Of a stretch of 64,000 bases of DNA, positions 27,390-36,109 are shown piece after piece. This DNA is from Paraburkholderia sp. BCC1886 (lineage in GTDB: Bacteria > Pseudomonadota > Gammaproteobacteria > Burkholderiales > Burkholderiaceae). The translations under genes were made by a program, and so were the position numbers. The notes beneath the pieces are model-generated. The model did no database searches, was not told where the DNA came from, and worked only from the letters and a program-made list of their open reading frames with translations. Position 1 is the stretch's first letter; the number at the start of each line of letters is the position of its first letter. Location of the stretch: assembly GCF_900996245.1 (NCBI RefSeq), contig NZ_CAAJGK010000041.1, positions 310,001 to 374,000 of the forward strand, in the 5' to 3' direction.

Positions 27390-28412
27390 ATGACACTTGC
27401 CGATACCCTCAAAGGCATGGTCGGAATGGACCCGACGGGCCACGCCGATGCCGATATGAAAGCCGTGCTCGATGCGCTGGCGAGCCTCGAACCGAAGCCG
27501 ATCGAAGACTGCACGGTCGAAGAGGCGAGAGCGCAGCCGACGCCCGCCGACGCCGTGAAGAAGCTGCTTGCCGATCCGGCTTTCAGTGCGCGGCCGTCGC
27601 CGGAACTCGAAGCGGTGCAAAGCGAAGACATCCTGATTCAAGGCGCCGTCGGCAGCCTTCGGGCGCGGGTCTATACGCCGCAAGGCGAGGGGCCGTTTCC
27701 GGTGATCCTGTATTTTCACGGCGGCGGCTGGGTGATTGCGGACCTCGATACCTACGATGCGACGCCGCGCTCGATCGCCGCGCAAAGCAAGGCCGTGGTG
27801 GTCTCGGCGCATTATCGTCAGGCACCGGAACATCCACTGCCGGCCGCTCATGAAGACGCATTCGCCGCGTGGCAGTGGGTGCTCGACCATGCCGAAAGCC
27901 TCGGCGGCGACCCGACGAAACTCGCCGTGATGGGCGAGAGCGCGGGCGGCAATCTGGCGATCAACGTGTCGATTCGCGCACGCGATGCGGGCATGCGTAT
28001 GCCGCTGCATCAGGCGCTGGTCTATCCGGTCGCGAGCAACAATATCGTGTCGGTGTCGTACGAAGAGAATCGCAATGCGAAGCCGTTGAACAAGCCGATG
28101 ATGCTGTGGTTCATCAACCAGGTGATCAACGACAAGGGCGATCTGACGAGTCCGTTGATCGACGTGGTGAGCGCCGACCTGACGAGTTTGCCGCCGACCG
28201 TGATCATCACGGCGGGCATCGATCCGCTGCGCTCCGACGGTGAGAAACTCGCGCAGAAGTTGCGTGAAGCGGACGTTGCGGTCGAGCATCGCAACTATCA
28301 GGGTGCGACGCACGAGTTCTTCGGGATGGCGGCGGTGGTGCAGGCTGCGCGCGAGGCGCAGGCCATGGTGTCGCTCGCGCAGCGCCAGGCATTCGGCGCC
28401 GCGCCGCTGTAG
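27390..28412 (+). CDS. Alpha/beta hydrolase, hormone-sensitive-lipase family esterase
   Basis: A 340-residue carboxylesterase. The HSL-family oxyanion motif HGGGW precedes the nucleophile elbow MGESAGGN. The acid is D in GIDPLRSDG and the histidine is in THEFFGM, completing the triad. There is no signal peptide, so it is probably cytoplasmic. The N-terminal cap region is longer than in minimal members. AGGAG lies upstream of the ATG. It is a single-gene unit followed by a perfect palindrome facing the convergent aldolase gene. The natural ester substrate is unknown. Confidence 0.92.
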   Translation: MTLADTLKGMVGMDPTGHADADMKAVLDALASLEPKPIEDCTVEEARAQPTPADAVKKLLADPAFSARPSPELEAVQSEDILIQGAVGSLRARVYTPQGEGPFPVILYFHGGGWVIADLDTYDATPRSIAAQSKAVVVSAHYRQAPEHPLPAAHEDAFAAWQWVLDHAESLGGDPTKLAVMGESAGGNLAINVSIRARDAGMRMPLHQALVYPVASNNIVSVSYEENRNAKPLNKPMMLWFINQVINDKGDLTSPLIDVVSADLTSLPPTVIITAGIDPLRSDGEKLAQKLREADVAVEHRNYQGATHEFFGMAAVVQAAREAQAMVSLAQRQAFGAAPL

Positions 28413-28433
28413 AACCGCTGGGAAGCGCGAGTA

Positions 28434-28469
28434 AACGGGAACGGGCGCCGCGCGGCGCCCGTTCCCGTT
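28434..28469. terminator. 36-bp perfect palindrome between convergent genes
   Basis: AACGGGAACGGGCGCCGC is followed immediately by its exact reverse complement, ending at 28469. A second hairpin (AGCCGGACC 28484-28492 with GGTCCGGCT 28500-28508) follows. They lie between the esterase and aldolase stops and probably act as bidirectional terminators, though neither has a T run. Confidence 0.6.
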
Positions 28470-28515
28470 GCAATGACTCGTCGAGCCGGACCTTTGTTCG
28501 GTCCGGCTTGCGCAT

Positions 28516-29535
28516 TTACTCCTTCTCTTGCGAAGCGTCGTACTTGCCGAGCGCCGCGGCGCTATTCAAACGAGCCCGCTTGAACAGCGCCTTCTGCGCC
28601 GCTGCGACGTTGCCCGGTTTGCCCTGCCACTCCTGCAGCGGCGGCTCCTGCAGCGCGCGGCCATACGAAAAGCTGAGATTCCACGGCAACGGTCCGAGGC
28701 GATTCATCGCGTCGAGATTGGCGGTGGCTTCTTCCGGCGTCTGACCGCCGGACAGAAACACGAGGCCCGGCACCGCCGAGGGCACCGTACGCTTCAGCAC
28801 CCGCAGCGTGGCTTCGGCGATCTCGGCGGTCGACGACTGCTGCGCATGTTCGGAACCGGCCAGCACCATGCTCGGCTTTAGCAGAATGTGTTCGAGCACC
28901 ACGTTATGCCGCGCGAGCGCGTTGAATACTTCGTGCAGAACGGCTTCGGTGACTGAGGCGCTGCGTTCGATGCTGTGGTCGCCGTCCATCAGTACTTCGG
29001 GCTCGACAATCGGCACGATGCCGGCTTCCTGGCTGATCGCCGCATAACGGGCCAGCGAATCGGCGTTGGCCTCGATGGCCAGCCGGCTCGGCAAGCTTGC
29101 CGTGATGTTGTAGACCGCACGCCATTTGGCGAAGCGCGCGCCCTGGCGTTTGTAGTCGACGTAGCGTTTGGCGAGGCCGTCGAGCCCTTCGGTAATCTCG
29201 TCGCCGGGCGCGAGCGCCAGTGGAATCTTGCCGAGATCCACCTTGATGCCGGGGACGACGCCGTTTTTCGCGGAGAGTTGCGGGAATGGCGTGCCGTCGT
29301 CGGCTTTCTGGCCGAGTGTTTCTTCGTAGAGAATCACGCCGCTCACATACTCGCCGAGGCCTGCGGTGCCGAGCAGCAGATTACGATAGGCGCGGCGGTT
29401 TTCTTCCGTGGATTCGAGCCCGATGGTCTTGAAGCGTTTGGCGATGGTGGGCCCGCTTTCGTCGGCCGCGAGAAGTCCCTTGCCGGGTTGAACCAATGCT
29501 TCGACGGTGGCTTGCAGTTCGCTACGGGTGTCCAT
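28516..29535 (-). CDS. Class I fructose-bisphosphate aldolase
   Basis: A 339-residue aldolase of the animal/plant class I type, which cleaves fructose 1,6-bisphosphate through a lysine Schiff base without metal. Markers include GKGLLAADES near the N-terminus, the phosphate/substrate segment KWRAVYNI, VPIVEPEVLMDG, the Schiff-base region HILLKPSMV and LSGGQTPEEATANLDAMN. Length is slightly under the eukaryotic 360. The C-terminal tyrosine tail typical of eukaryotes is replaced by KYDASQEKE. It is transcribed alone towards the esterase gene. It would serve gluconeogenesis or glycolysis. Confidence 0.95.
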   Translation of the reverse strand: MDTRSELQATVEALVQPGKGLLAADESGPTIAKRFKTIGLESTEENRRAYRNLLLGTAGLGEYVSGVILYEETLGQKADDGTPFPQLSAKNGVVPGIKVDLGKIPLALAPGDEITEGLDGLAKRYVDYKRQGARFAKWRAVYNITASLPSRLAIEANADSLARYAAISQEAGIVPIVEPEVLMDGDHSIERSASVTEAVLHEVFNALARHNVVLEHILLKPSMVLAGSEHAQQSSTAEIAEATLRVLKRTVPSAVPGLVFLSGGQTPEEATANLDAMNRLGPLPWNLSFSYGRALQEPPLQEWQGKPGNVAAAQKALFKRARLNSAAALGKYDASQEKE

Positions 29536-29656
29536 GAGGCGTGCTCCCTTTGATCCGTTATGACGATTGACTTGTGTTCGACCTGTCCTGCATTTGAGTC
29601 GTGTGACTTCGGGTGTGACCGGTGCGGCGCTCGTTGAGTTCGCGCTGCTTCGTTTG

Positions 29657-29692
29657 TCGTTTCATCTGTCGCTTCATCTGCCGCTTCATTCT
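29657..29692. repeat. Three 12-bp tandem repeats at the end of the yjbQ-like gene
   Basis: TCGTTTCATCTG, TCGCTTCATCTG and CCGCTTCATTCT follow each other from 29657 to 29692. The third unit covers the stop and last codons of the YjbQ-like gene. Probably replication slippage. Confidence 0.7.
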
Positions 29693-30105
29693 CCGATCAG
29701 ATGCAGCACGATATCGCGCGCCTGGGTATGGCGGCGATGTTCGAACAGATACAGTCCTTGCCATGTGCCGAGCACCATGCGCCCATCTTCCACCGGCACG
29801 CTGAGTTGAACCTGCGTGAGCGCCGTGCGCAGATGCGCCGGCATGTCGTCCGGACCTTCGGCGTCGTGCTCGTAACGTTCGGCGTCTTCGGGCGCGAGAC
29901 TCGCGAAGTAACGCTCGAGATCGCGTTGCACGGACGGGTCGGCGTTTTCCTGAATCAGCAGCGATGCGGAGGTGTGACGGCAGAAAAGCGTCAGCAGACC
30001 GACGCGGATGCCTTGAGCGGTGACGAAGCGCCGCGCTTCGTCGGTGAACTCGACGAGCCCGCGGCTTCGAGCCCGGACGCTGAGATGATGGATGGCCTGT
30101 CGCAT
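29686..30105 (-). CDS. YjbQ / UPF0047 family protein
   Basis: A 139-residue cytoplasmic protein of the YjbQ family. The conserved core FCRHTSASLLIQENADPSVQ is present, followed by the family segments MPAHLRTALT, GRMVLGTWQGLYLFEHRR and the C-terminal strand. E. coli YjbQ has weak thiamine phosphate synthase activity; the true role is unsettled. The gene begins 10 bases after the stop of the thioredoxin-like gene on the same strand, so the two are probably co-transcribed. Confidence 0.92.
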   Translation of the reverse strand: MRQAIHHLSVRARSRGLVEFTDEARRFVTAQGIRVGLLTLFCRHTSASLLIQENADPSVQRDLERYFASLAPEDAERYEHDAEGPDDMPAHLRTALTQVQLSVPVEDGRMVLGTWQGLYLFEHRRHTQARDIVLHLIGE

Positions 30106-30114
30106 GCGAGCGGC

Positions 30115-30435
30115 TCAGAACGATGCGAATGCGGTGCCGATCTCCGCCGCGCTGGTTGGCCGCACGATGCGGGCGAGTTCCACGCCGTCGCGCATGAAAA
30201 TCAGCGTGGGCCACAGCTTGACCTTGAAGGAGCGGCCCAACGGACGGCCCGGGCCGTCCTCGACTTTCAGATGGCGGATGTCGGCATAAGGTTCGAAGGC
30301 CTGGGCAATCGACGCCTGCGCGCCCTGGCAGTAGCCGCACCAGTTGGTGCCGAATTCGATCACGGTGGCGCCCGGTAACGCGTCGAGTTCCGCGCGGCTG
30401 GGCGCCGTGGAGGAGTAGGCTGCCTGAGTGGCCAT
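30115..30435 (-). CDS. Thioredoxin-family protein (CGYC active site)
   Basis: A 106-residue cytoplasmic thioredoxin-like protein. Active site NWCGYCQG, then the cis-proline region LWPTLIFMRDG and the final helix. The CGYC dipeptide differs from thioredoxin CGPC and is closer to glutaredoxin- or disulfide-isomerase-like variants, which usually have a less reducing potential. TGGAG before ATG 30435 fixes the start; an upstream in-frame ATG at 30486 is less likely. It probably shares a transcript with the YjbQ-like gene. Confidence 0.9.
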   Translation of the reverse strand: MATQAAYSSTAPSRAELDALPGATVIEFGTNWCGYCQGAQASIAQAFEPYADIRHLKVEDGPGRPLGRSFKVKLWPTLIFMRDGVELARIVRPTSAAEIGTAFASF

Positions 30436-30730
30436 GAATGCTCCAGGTCGGGTTGCCCGAGCGGGCAAGGCATGGTGCAGAAGCACGTGGCGTGCCTCTG
30501 CACGGGAGGGGTAAGAGTAGCAGTTAAGCGGCGGGGCGTCAGCGAGGGCGGCTTTTTTGAAGGGCGCGGTATTTTGCTGTCCTCGTACCGCCAGTCATTC
30601 GATGGGGCTCGCGGGCAATCAGTCGCCGGTGGTTGGCGGCTGGTGGCGGTCTCATGACCTATTGCCGTAGAAGCCGGTTGCACTGGAAGTTCCGGATGCG
30701 CGACACCCAGTTGCAGGTGAACAAGGTCGG

Positions 30731-30937
30731 CTACCGGTCGAGCCAATTCTCGATGACGAGGCCGCGAACGCGGCTGAACTCTCTGGTATTGTCGGTCACG
30801 AGCGTGAGCCCCAATGCATGAGCGCAACCGTAACGAAGTTCCGATGCGACGACGATGCTCGTACAAATTGCTTTGGGATCGACCTGCTCGATGTGGAAAC
30901 TGTGTGTGCCTGGATTTTGACCGTCAATAAAGCATTC
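30731..30937 (-). pseudogene. Decayed vapC (PIN-domain toxin) remnant
   Basis: On the minus strand one frame reads DPKAICTSIVVASELRYG, the middle of a type II VapC toxin, then jumps directly to HALGLTLVTDNTREFSRVRG and VIENWLDR with a stop at 30731-30733, the VapC C-terminus. About 60 residues between ELRYG and the HALG segment are missing, deleted in frame near 30818-30830. Upstream the frame meets a stop (TGA near 30949) without a start codon, so the N-terminus with the LDTN catalytic motif is lost too. No vapB antitoxin is recognisable. The remainder of the 600-base gap (30436-31035) holds nothing else I can support. Confidence 0.7.
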
Positions 30938-31035
30938 TTGTCCTGTTCACCCTCTCGATCTGAGAACGTGTCAAACACATGGCAACATACCTTCGCCGCC
31001 ATCCAAAGCCGCCAGACCCTCGCCTCAGGACCGCC

Positions 31036-31353
31036 ATGCACGAACCGATTTACCTTCGACACCCCGAGCGCAACGATACCATCGCAGTGGCAACCGGCTT
31101 CAGCTGGGGCGCGCTGTTACTGGGCTTCGTCTGGGCGCTGTCGAAGAAAATGTGGTTCGCCGCCTTCGTCATGTTCGCGGTCAACATCATGCTGTTCTTC
31201 ACCGACTCGTGGGGCGACGCCGGCGACATCATCGGGCTCGTGCTGTCGGTGCTATTCGGCGTCGGCTGCGGAATTTACGGCAATCGCTGGCATCGGTGGA
31301 CGCTGGAACAGCGGGGCTACGTGGTTCAAACAATGCCAATCGGATCGTCCTAA
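31036..31353 (+). CDS. Small membrane protein, DUF2628-like
   Basis: A 105-residue protein with two or three hydrophobic segments (GALLLGFVWALSKKMWFAAF, VMFAVNIMLFF and IIGLVLSVLFGVGCGIYGNR) and a conserved end WHRWTLEQRGY. The FSWGALLLGFVWALSKKMW arrangement is characteristic of the DUF2628 family of unknown function. AGGA before ATG 31036 supports this start; an in-frame ATG at 30979 would add an arginine/proline-rich stretch. Its left neighbour is the vapC remnant. Confidence 0.75.
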   Translation: MHEPIYLRHPERNDTIAVATGFSWGALLLGFVWALSKKMWFAAFVMFAVNIMLFFTDSWGDAGDIIGLVLSVLFGVGCGIYGNRWHRWTLEQRGYVVQTMPIGSS

Positions 31354-31490
31354 GTCGCGGCAATCAGCGGGCGAGCATCGGCAAGCATCGGCGACCATCC
31401 TCCAGTTAAATTTGGGACGACCTGTTACAGGTTTACGCATCCGCAAGCCAGGTCGATAATGCTCCGATCAATCCGGCCACGAAGTCGACG

Positions 31491-32861
31491 GTGCGCAGCG
31501 CGTATCGCTGGCTTGCTCCTCCTAGCCCACCGCCATCCGTGTTAAAGCCCTCCCGTTTTTTCGAGCTCCTGCGCATTCCCGGCTTCAAGCCGCTTGCCGC
31601 GGCCACTCTCATGCTCGGCGTCGCCATGTCGTTCACCGCGCCGTACCTGTCGCTGTTCGGCGTGGAGCGCGCCGGCATGACGCCGCTCAGGCTCGGCATT
31701 TTCATGACGCTGATCGCCGCGAGCGGGGTGCTCGCGAGCACCTTCGCGGGGCGCTGGAGCGACGCCAGCGGCCGGCACCGGCCGCTGCTGCTGGCGGCAC
31801 TGGTGGCCGCGGCGCTCGGTTATCTGTGTCTGTGCGTCGTGCGCGACTACCGGCTGCTGCTGGCGGTCGGCATCGTGTTCATCGGCGCCGGCGGGTCGGC
31901 CATCTCGATGGTGTTCTCGTTCAGCCGCGCCGCGCTGCCGGTGCCGGACCCGGCCGAGCGCGCGTTCGCCAGTGCGACCTTGCGGACCATTTTGTCGGCG
32001 GCGTGGGTGTTTGGGCCGTCGGTCGGCGCGCTGGTGCTGGCCGCCAGCAGCTTCTATGGGCTCTTCCTGTTTGCCGCGGCGAGCTTCGCGGCCTGCGCGA
32101 CGATCGTCTGGCGCATGCGCGAGCCGCAAGGCCATCTCGGCGATCACACCGTGGAAGACACGGCGTCGGAGCCGTCCGCGTCGATCACCGTGCCACCGCT
32201 TACGGCACCGGAAGAAGAAGCGAACCTGCATGCATCGGGTGTTGCCTCGCCGAACGACATCCGTCGCGCAGTGGCCGCACTCACGCTCCTCGGTCTTGCC
32301 GCGAATGCGACGATGATCGTGCTGCCTCTATACATCGTGCACGGCCTGAACGGCACGCATCTCGACGTGTCGATCATGCTCGGGCTCGGCGCGCTGATGG
32401 AAATCCCCATGATGCTCGCGCTCGGCGCGAAGTCGTCCACGCTGCACAAGCCCAACTGGCTGGCGGCATGCGCGGCCGTCCACGCGGTCTATTTCGTGGG
32501 CATGGCGCTGGCGGGTGGCGTGCACGTGCTGATCCCCATGCAGATGCTCAATGCGTTCGTGGTCGCCGTCACGTCGTGTCTGGGCATGACCTACGTACAG
32601 GACCTGATGCCAAGCGCCCCCGGCCGCGCGACTGCGTTGTTCTTCAATGCCGCGCGGGTCGGCTCGATTCTGTCGGGGGTGTTGTCGGGTTTGCTGGTGC
32701 AGGCGTTCAGTTATCGCGGCACGTTCGTTTTCTGCGGCTTGCTGGCGTTGGGTGCGCTCGTGCTGTTTGCCGTGCCGGGCTATAAATATCCGTTGATGTG
32801 GCGAGCGCTTCAGCGCATCGCGCGCGAGCAGTACGGAAAGATGCAGACGCGGCGGCGCTGA
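31491..32861 (+). CDS. MFS transporter, sugar-efflux (SetA)-like
   Basis: A 456-residue inner-membrane protein with about 12 helices and a central cytoplasmic loop of about 60 mostly acidic or polar residues. The loop 2-3 motif is GRWSDASGRHRPLL. The C-half segment AFVVAVTSCLGMTYVQDLMP with GRATALFFNAARVGSI matches the Set sugar exporter group. Both possible starts are GTG (31491 and 31539), and neither has a good ribosome site; the second gives the family-like MLKPSRFFELLRIPGF. It is a single-gene unit. Substrate is inferred only by resemblance. Confidence 0.85.
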   Translation: MRSAYRWLAPPSPPPSVLKPSRFFELLRIPGFKPLAAATLMLGVAMSFTAPYLSLFGVERAGMTPLRLGIFMTLIAASGVLASTFAGRWSDASGRHRPLLLAALVAAALGYLCLCVVRDYRLLLAVGIVFIGAGGSAISMVFSFSRAALPVPDPAERAFASATLRTILSAAWVFGPSVGALVLAASSFYGLFLFAAASFAACATIVWRMREPQGHLGDHTVEDTASEPSASITVPPLTAPEEEANLHASGVASPNDIRRAVAALTLLGLAANATMIVLPLYIVHGLNGTHLDVSIMLGLGALMEIPMMLALGAKSSTLHKPNWLAACAAVHAVYFVGMALAGGVHVLIPMQMLNAFVVAVTSCLGMTYVQDLMPSAPGRATALFFNAARVGSILSGVLSGLLVQAFSYRGTFVFCGLLALGALVLFAVPGYKYPLMWRALQRIAREQYGKMQTRRR

Positions 32862-33191
32862 AACATAGCGCGAAGTGTAAAGAAGTTGTCGGCTGATTCG
32901 AAGCCAGGCCGCCATTAGCCGCCGTTGCGCGCCATCTGCGGAACTTTACGCGGTGGCGGGCCTCTGCCAATAGGCGTATCGCTGTTTCGACCCTCGCTAC
33001 CGCTATACCCTGCGCGTTTCGATGTGCTCGACCGGCATCGTCAGTATGATGCTTCGAGCGCCTCGGCCTCGCGCTCCAGAAGCGGCCGGGAAACATTCAG
33101 CGATTCAGCAGCGATTCATCGGATTACCAGCATTGCCGCAGTACAACCCATCAGGAACAAGCAGCGCAACGAGCACTTTCCGGAGCGAGAT
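32862..33191. other. Intergenic region upstream of the 6-phosphogluconate dehydrogenase gene
   Basis: A 330-base gap. The downstream reading frame stays open through most of it, but the encoded sequence is arginine/serine-rich and unlike the enzyme. Two direct copies of GCGATTCA occur near 33098-33118. It presumably holds the promoter of the dehydrogenase-HAD pair. Confidence 0.4.
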
Positions 33192-34229
33192 ATGCAACTA
33201 GGCATGATTGGATTGGGACGCATGGGCGCCGATATGGTCCGGCGTCTGACGAAGGGCGGTCAGCAATGTATCGCTTACGACGTGCAACCGGCAGCGGTCG
33301 AAAAACTGAAGCAGGACGGCGTGCCCGGCGCGTCGTCGCTGGAAGACCTGGTCGCGAAGCTCGACAAGCCGCGCGCCGTGTGGCTGATGGTGCCGGCCGC
33401 CGTGGTCGACTCCACGCTGGAAAAGCTGCTCCCCTTGCTGGAACCGGGCGATATCGTGATCGACGGCGGCAACTCCTATTATCACGACGACATTCGCCGC
33501 GGCAACGAACTCGGCGCGCGCAAGCTGCATTACGTGGACGTGGGCACGAGCGGCGGCGTGGCGGGTCGTGAGCGCGGCTACTGCCTGATGATCGGCGGCG
33601 AGCCCGAGGTGGTCAAACACCTCCAGCCGATCTTTGCGACGCTCGCGCCGGGCGTGGGCACTGCATCCGCCACGCCGGGCCGCACCGCGAGCGACAGCAC
33701 GGCCGATCAGGGTTTCCTGCATTGCGGTCCGCAAGGCGCGGGTCACTTCGTGAAGATGGTTCACAACGGTATCGAATACGGCATGATGGCCGCTTATGCC
33801 GAAGGCCTGAACATCCTGCGCCATGCGGATGCGGGCAAACATGCACGCGAAGTCGACGCCGAAACGTCGCCGCTGCGCCGCCCGGAACTCTACCAATACG
33901 ACCTGAACCTGGCCGACGTCACCGAAGTCTGGCGGCGCGGCAGTGTGATCAGTTCGTGGCTGCTCGATCTGATCGCGGGCTCGCTCATCAAGGACGGCGA
34001 TCTGAGCCACTACGCGGGCCGCGTGTCCGATTCGGGCGAAGGCCGCTGGACCGTTGCTGCCGCGATCGACGAAGGCGTACCGACGCCCGTGCTGAGCGCG
34101 GCGTTGTTCGCGCGCTTCAGTTCGCGTGGCGAGGCCGATTTCGCCAATCGTGTGCTCTCCGCAATGCGCAACGATTTTGGCGGCCATGCCGAAAAAGCGG
34201 CCACGCCGCCCGAGGGATCGCAGCACTAA
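33192..34229 (+). CDS. 6-phosphogluconate dehydrogenase, short NAD-type
   Basis: A 345-residue enzyme converting 6-phosphogluconate to ribulose 5-phosphate and CO2. The Rossmann motif [10 protein letters not shown] is followed by the cofactor segment [12 protein letters not shown]. An acidic residue at the end of beta-2, instead of the NRT of NADP enzymes, suggests NAD preference. Catalytic segment [16 protein letters not shown] is intact and the length matches the short bacterial form rather than the 470-residue Gnd. GGAG lies upstream of ATG 33192. A HAD phosphatase gene follows after 27 bases. It links with the phosphoketolase downstream through pentose phosphates. Confidence 0.93.
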   Translation: MQLGMIGLGRMGADMVRRLTKGGQQCIAYDVQPAAVEKLKQDGVPGASSLEDLVAKLDKPRAVWLMVPAAVVDSTLEKLLPLLEPGDIVIDGGNSYYHDDIRRGNELGARKLHYVDVGTSGGVAGRERGYCLMIGGEPEVVKHLQPIFATLAPGVGTASATPGRTASDSTADQGFLHCGPQGAGHFVKMVHNGIEYGMMAAYAEGLNILRHADAGKHAREVDAETSPLRRPELYQYDLNLADVTEVWRRGSVISSWLLDLIAGSLIKDGDLSHYAGRVSDSGEGRWTVAAAIDEGVPTPVLSAALFARFSSRGEADFANRVLSAMRNDFGGHAEKAATPPEGSQH

Positions 34230-34256
34230 CCCGTCGAATAGCCGAGGAAAGCCGCA

Positions 34257-34949
34257 ATGCAAGCCACCACCACGCCGCACGACGTCGTGTTTCTGTTCGA
34301 CTGCGATAACACCCTGCTCGACAACGACCGTCTGCTCGCCGATCTGCGCGAGTTCCTGACTCGCGAGATTGGCGCGGAGAACAGCAAGCGGTACTGGGAG
34401 ATTTCCGAAGAGTTGCGCGCGGAACTCGGCTATGTCGACTATCTGGGCGCATTGCAACACTTGCGGCTCGAGCAGCCGCTCGATACGCGCTTCCTGTCGG
34501 TCTCGTCGTTTCTGCTCGACTATCCGTTCGCGGACCGGCTGTTCCCAGGTTCGCTGAACGTGCTGCAACAGTTGGCCCAGCATGGCCCGACGGTGATTCT
34601 CTCCGACGGCGATATGGTGTTCCAGCCGCGCAAGCTGAAGCGCTCGGGCTTATGGGACGCGGTGGAAGGGCGCGTGCTGATCTACGTGCACAAGGAGAAG
34701 ATGCTCGACCAGGTGAAGGAGGTCTATCCTGCCGGGCACTATGTGATGGTCGACGACAAGCTGCGCATTCTCACGGCCATGAAACAGGCGTGGGGCGATT
34801 CGCTGACCACGGTGTTTCCGCGCCAGGGCCACTATGCGTTCGATCCGAAAGAGGTGTCCAGCAATCCGCCCGCCGATGTGACGGTCGAGAAGATCGGCGA
34901 ACTGGCGCAGGTCGACGCGCAACGGCTGACGGGCAGCAGGAATAGCTGA
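34257..34949 (+). CDS. HAD-superfamily hydrolase
   Basis: A 230-residue haloacid-dehalogenase-type phosphatase. Motif I is FLFDCDNTLLDND (nucleophile D, acid two residues later), motif II is VILSDGD, motif III lysine is in VHKEKM and motif IV is VMVDDK. An alpha-helical cap lies between motifs I and II. AGGAAAG precedes the ATG. It is the second gene after the 6-phosphogluconate dehydrogenase and probably co-transcribed, so a sugar phosphate is a reasonable substrate guess. A 13-bp hairpin follows. Confidence 0.9.
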   Translation: MQATTTPHDVVFLFDCDNTLLDNDRLLADLREFLTREIGAENSKRYWEISEELRAELGYVDYLGALQHLRLEQPLDTRFLSVSSFLLDYPFADRLFPGSLNVLQQLAQHGPTVILSDGDMVFQPRKLKRSGLWDAVEGRVLIYVHKEKMLDQVKEVYPAGHYVMVDDKLRILTAMKQAWGDSLTTVFPRQGHYAFDPKEVSSNPPADVTVEKIGELAQVDAQRLTGSRNS

Positions 34950-34960
34950 CTTTTGGTGCT

Positions 34961-34999
34961 CCGTTCATGCGCGCCTTTTTGTCTTACGCGCATGAACGG
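34961..34999. terminator. Terminator hairpin between convergent genes
   Basis: CCGTTCATGCGCG (34961-34973) and CGCGCATGAACGG (34987-34999) form a perfect 13-bp stem with a T-rich 13-base loop. It separates the HAD gene from the convergent ankyrin gene and may terminate both. Confidence 0.6.
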
Positions 35000-35019
35000 C
35001 CCGACTCTCTAGCGCGTCT

Positions 35020-35565
35020 TCACGCGCCCAGTTCTTTCAGCTTCGCTTGCGCGTCGCCTGCGCCCATACGGCCGGCCGCATCCGCAGCGCTCACGCCGTT
35101 CGCATCGCGCGCTTGTGGATTGGCGCCGTGCGCGATCAGCAGTTCCATGATGGCGGTGCGATTGAACATCGCGGCGATCATCAGCGCGGTACGTCCGTCT
35201 GGCGACGCGCCTTCCACATCCGCGCCGTTCGACAGCAAGGTTTTGATGACCGCGTCGAAGCCCTTGAACGCCGCGCCGGCAATCGGCGTCTGGCCGTTGT
35301 CGTTGCGCAGGTTCGGATCGGCGCCGAGTTCGAGCAGCGTGCGCACGGCGTCCGCATGACCGTGATAACTCGCGAGCATCACGAGGCTGTCGCCTTTGTC
35401 GTTGCGCAGATTCGGCGGAACGCCTTTCTGGATGACGGCGGCCAGCATGGTGGCGTCGCCGCGGCGGGCGAGATCGAACACTTCCTGCGCGAGTTCGAGC
35501 AGTTGCGGATCGATCGAAGCGGGGGTGGGCTGGGCGGGCGTTGAAGCGTCTGCGCTGTCCGTCAT
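35020..35565 (-). CDS. Ankyrin-repeat protein
   Basis: A 181-residue soluble protein with about four ankyrin repeats. Recognisable units are KGDSLVMLASYHGHADAVRT, NGQTPIAGAAFKGFDAVIKT, DGRTALMIAAMFNRTAIMEL and a degenerate last unit, each followed by a LLxxGAD/AN turn. Bacterial proteins of this size often pair with catalase or act as small protein-binding scaffolds. AAGGAG before ATG 35565 fixes the start; the frame is open another 27 codons. No signal peptide. Partner unknown. Confidence 0.9.
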   Translation of the reverse strand: MTDSADASTPAQPTPASIDPQLLELAQEVFDLARRGDATMLAAVIQKGVPPNLRNDKGDSLVMLASYHGHADAVRTLLELGADPNLRNDNGQTPIAGAAFKGFDAVIKTLLSNGADVEGASPDGRTALMIAAMFNRTAIMELLIAHGANPQARDANGVSAADAAGRMGAGDAQAKLKELGA

Positions 35566-35673
35566 GGACTCTCCTTTGATTCGATCATGGCTCACGTAGG
35601 ACGAAGGCGCCGGGTTGGCGCCGGAAAGATCGGTCAGCATACACAATCTGCGCGATGCCCGCGTGCCCGCGCG

Positions 35674-35799
35674 TTATAGTCGTTCGGACAGTTCGATCAG
35701 CAAGCCGAACAGCCCCACGAACACCGCGACGCCCGCGCACACCAGGACGAGGGAGAGAATCACGATCTGAGCTTGCTTGAAGCGGCTGGGTGTCGGCAT
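35674..35799 (-). CDS. Possible small single-helix membrane protein (41 aa)
   Basis: A 41-residue frame, MPTPSRFKQAQIVILSLVLV followed by a long hydrophobic run and the end LIELSERL, with basic residues before the helix. Codon choice within the helix looks protein-like, but the ribosome site is poor and the frame remains open far upstream. It is a plausible gene, not a certain one. Confidence 0.4.
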   Translation of the reverse strand: MPTPSRFKQAQIVILSLVLVCAGVAVFVGLFGLLIELSERL

Positions 35800-36109
35800 G
35801 AAGGTATCGGAGAGGAGGCGGAAAGTGCGCAATGCAGCGAGATGCACTTCGGTCCCGGCATTTTGCACGAACTCGCCCGACGTATGGGCTTTTATGCAGA
35901 AGGGAAGTCCGATCCGGACCATTCGTCCGGCGCAATACTGTCGTATTACTTGCGTACAGTTTGCGCGAAAGGTCTCTTTGTCAAAACGAGTCGAACCATG
36001 ACGCGCTCTGCCGGTCACACACGTCGTCATCTTTGCCTTATCTGGTCTCATAGACGCACACAGCCTTATTCGCCAACCTGCCGGACAGTTCTCTTCGAGG
36101 AATCACGCC
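35800..36109. other. Intergenic region upstream of the phosphoketolase gene
   Basis: A 310-base gap that should carry the promoter of the phosphoketolase-acetate kinase operon. Around 35940-35970 there is a lower-GC stretch containing ACTGT and ACAGT about 15 bases apart. No RNA gene or repeat is apparent. Confidence 0.4.

Noticed and set aside
29657..29692. Short repeats considered as a CRISPR array
   Set aside because: Units are 12 bp and directly adjacent, with no spacers and no cas genes anywhere in the window.
30960..31035. Possible vapB antitoxin next to the vapC remnant
   Set aside because: No frame shows the AbrB-like or ribbon-helix-helix antitoxin pattern; the antitoxin seems lost.
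35936..35975. ACTGT ... ACAGT arms considered as an operator upstream of the phosphoketolase gene
   Set aside because: Only five matching bases per arm, expected often by chance; no regulator gene is adjacent.
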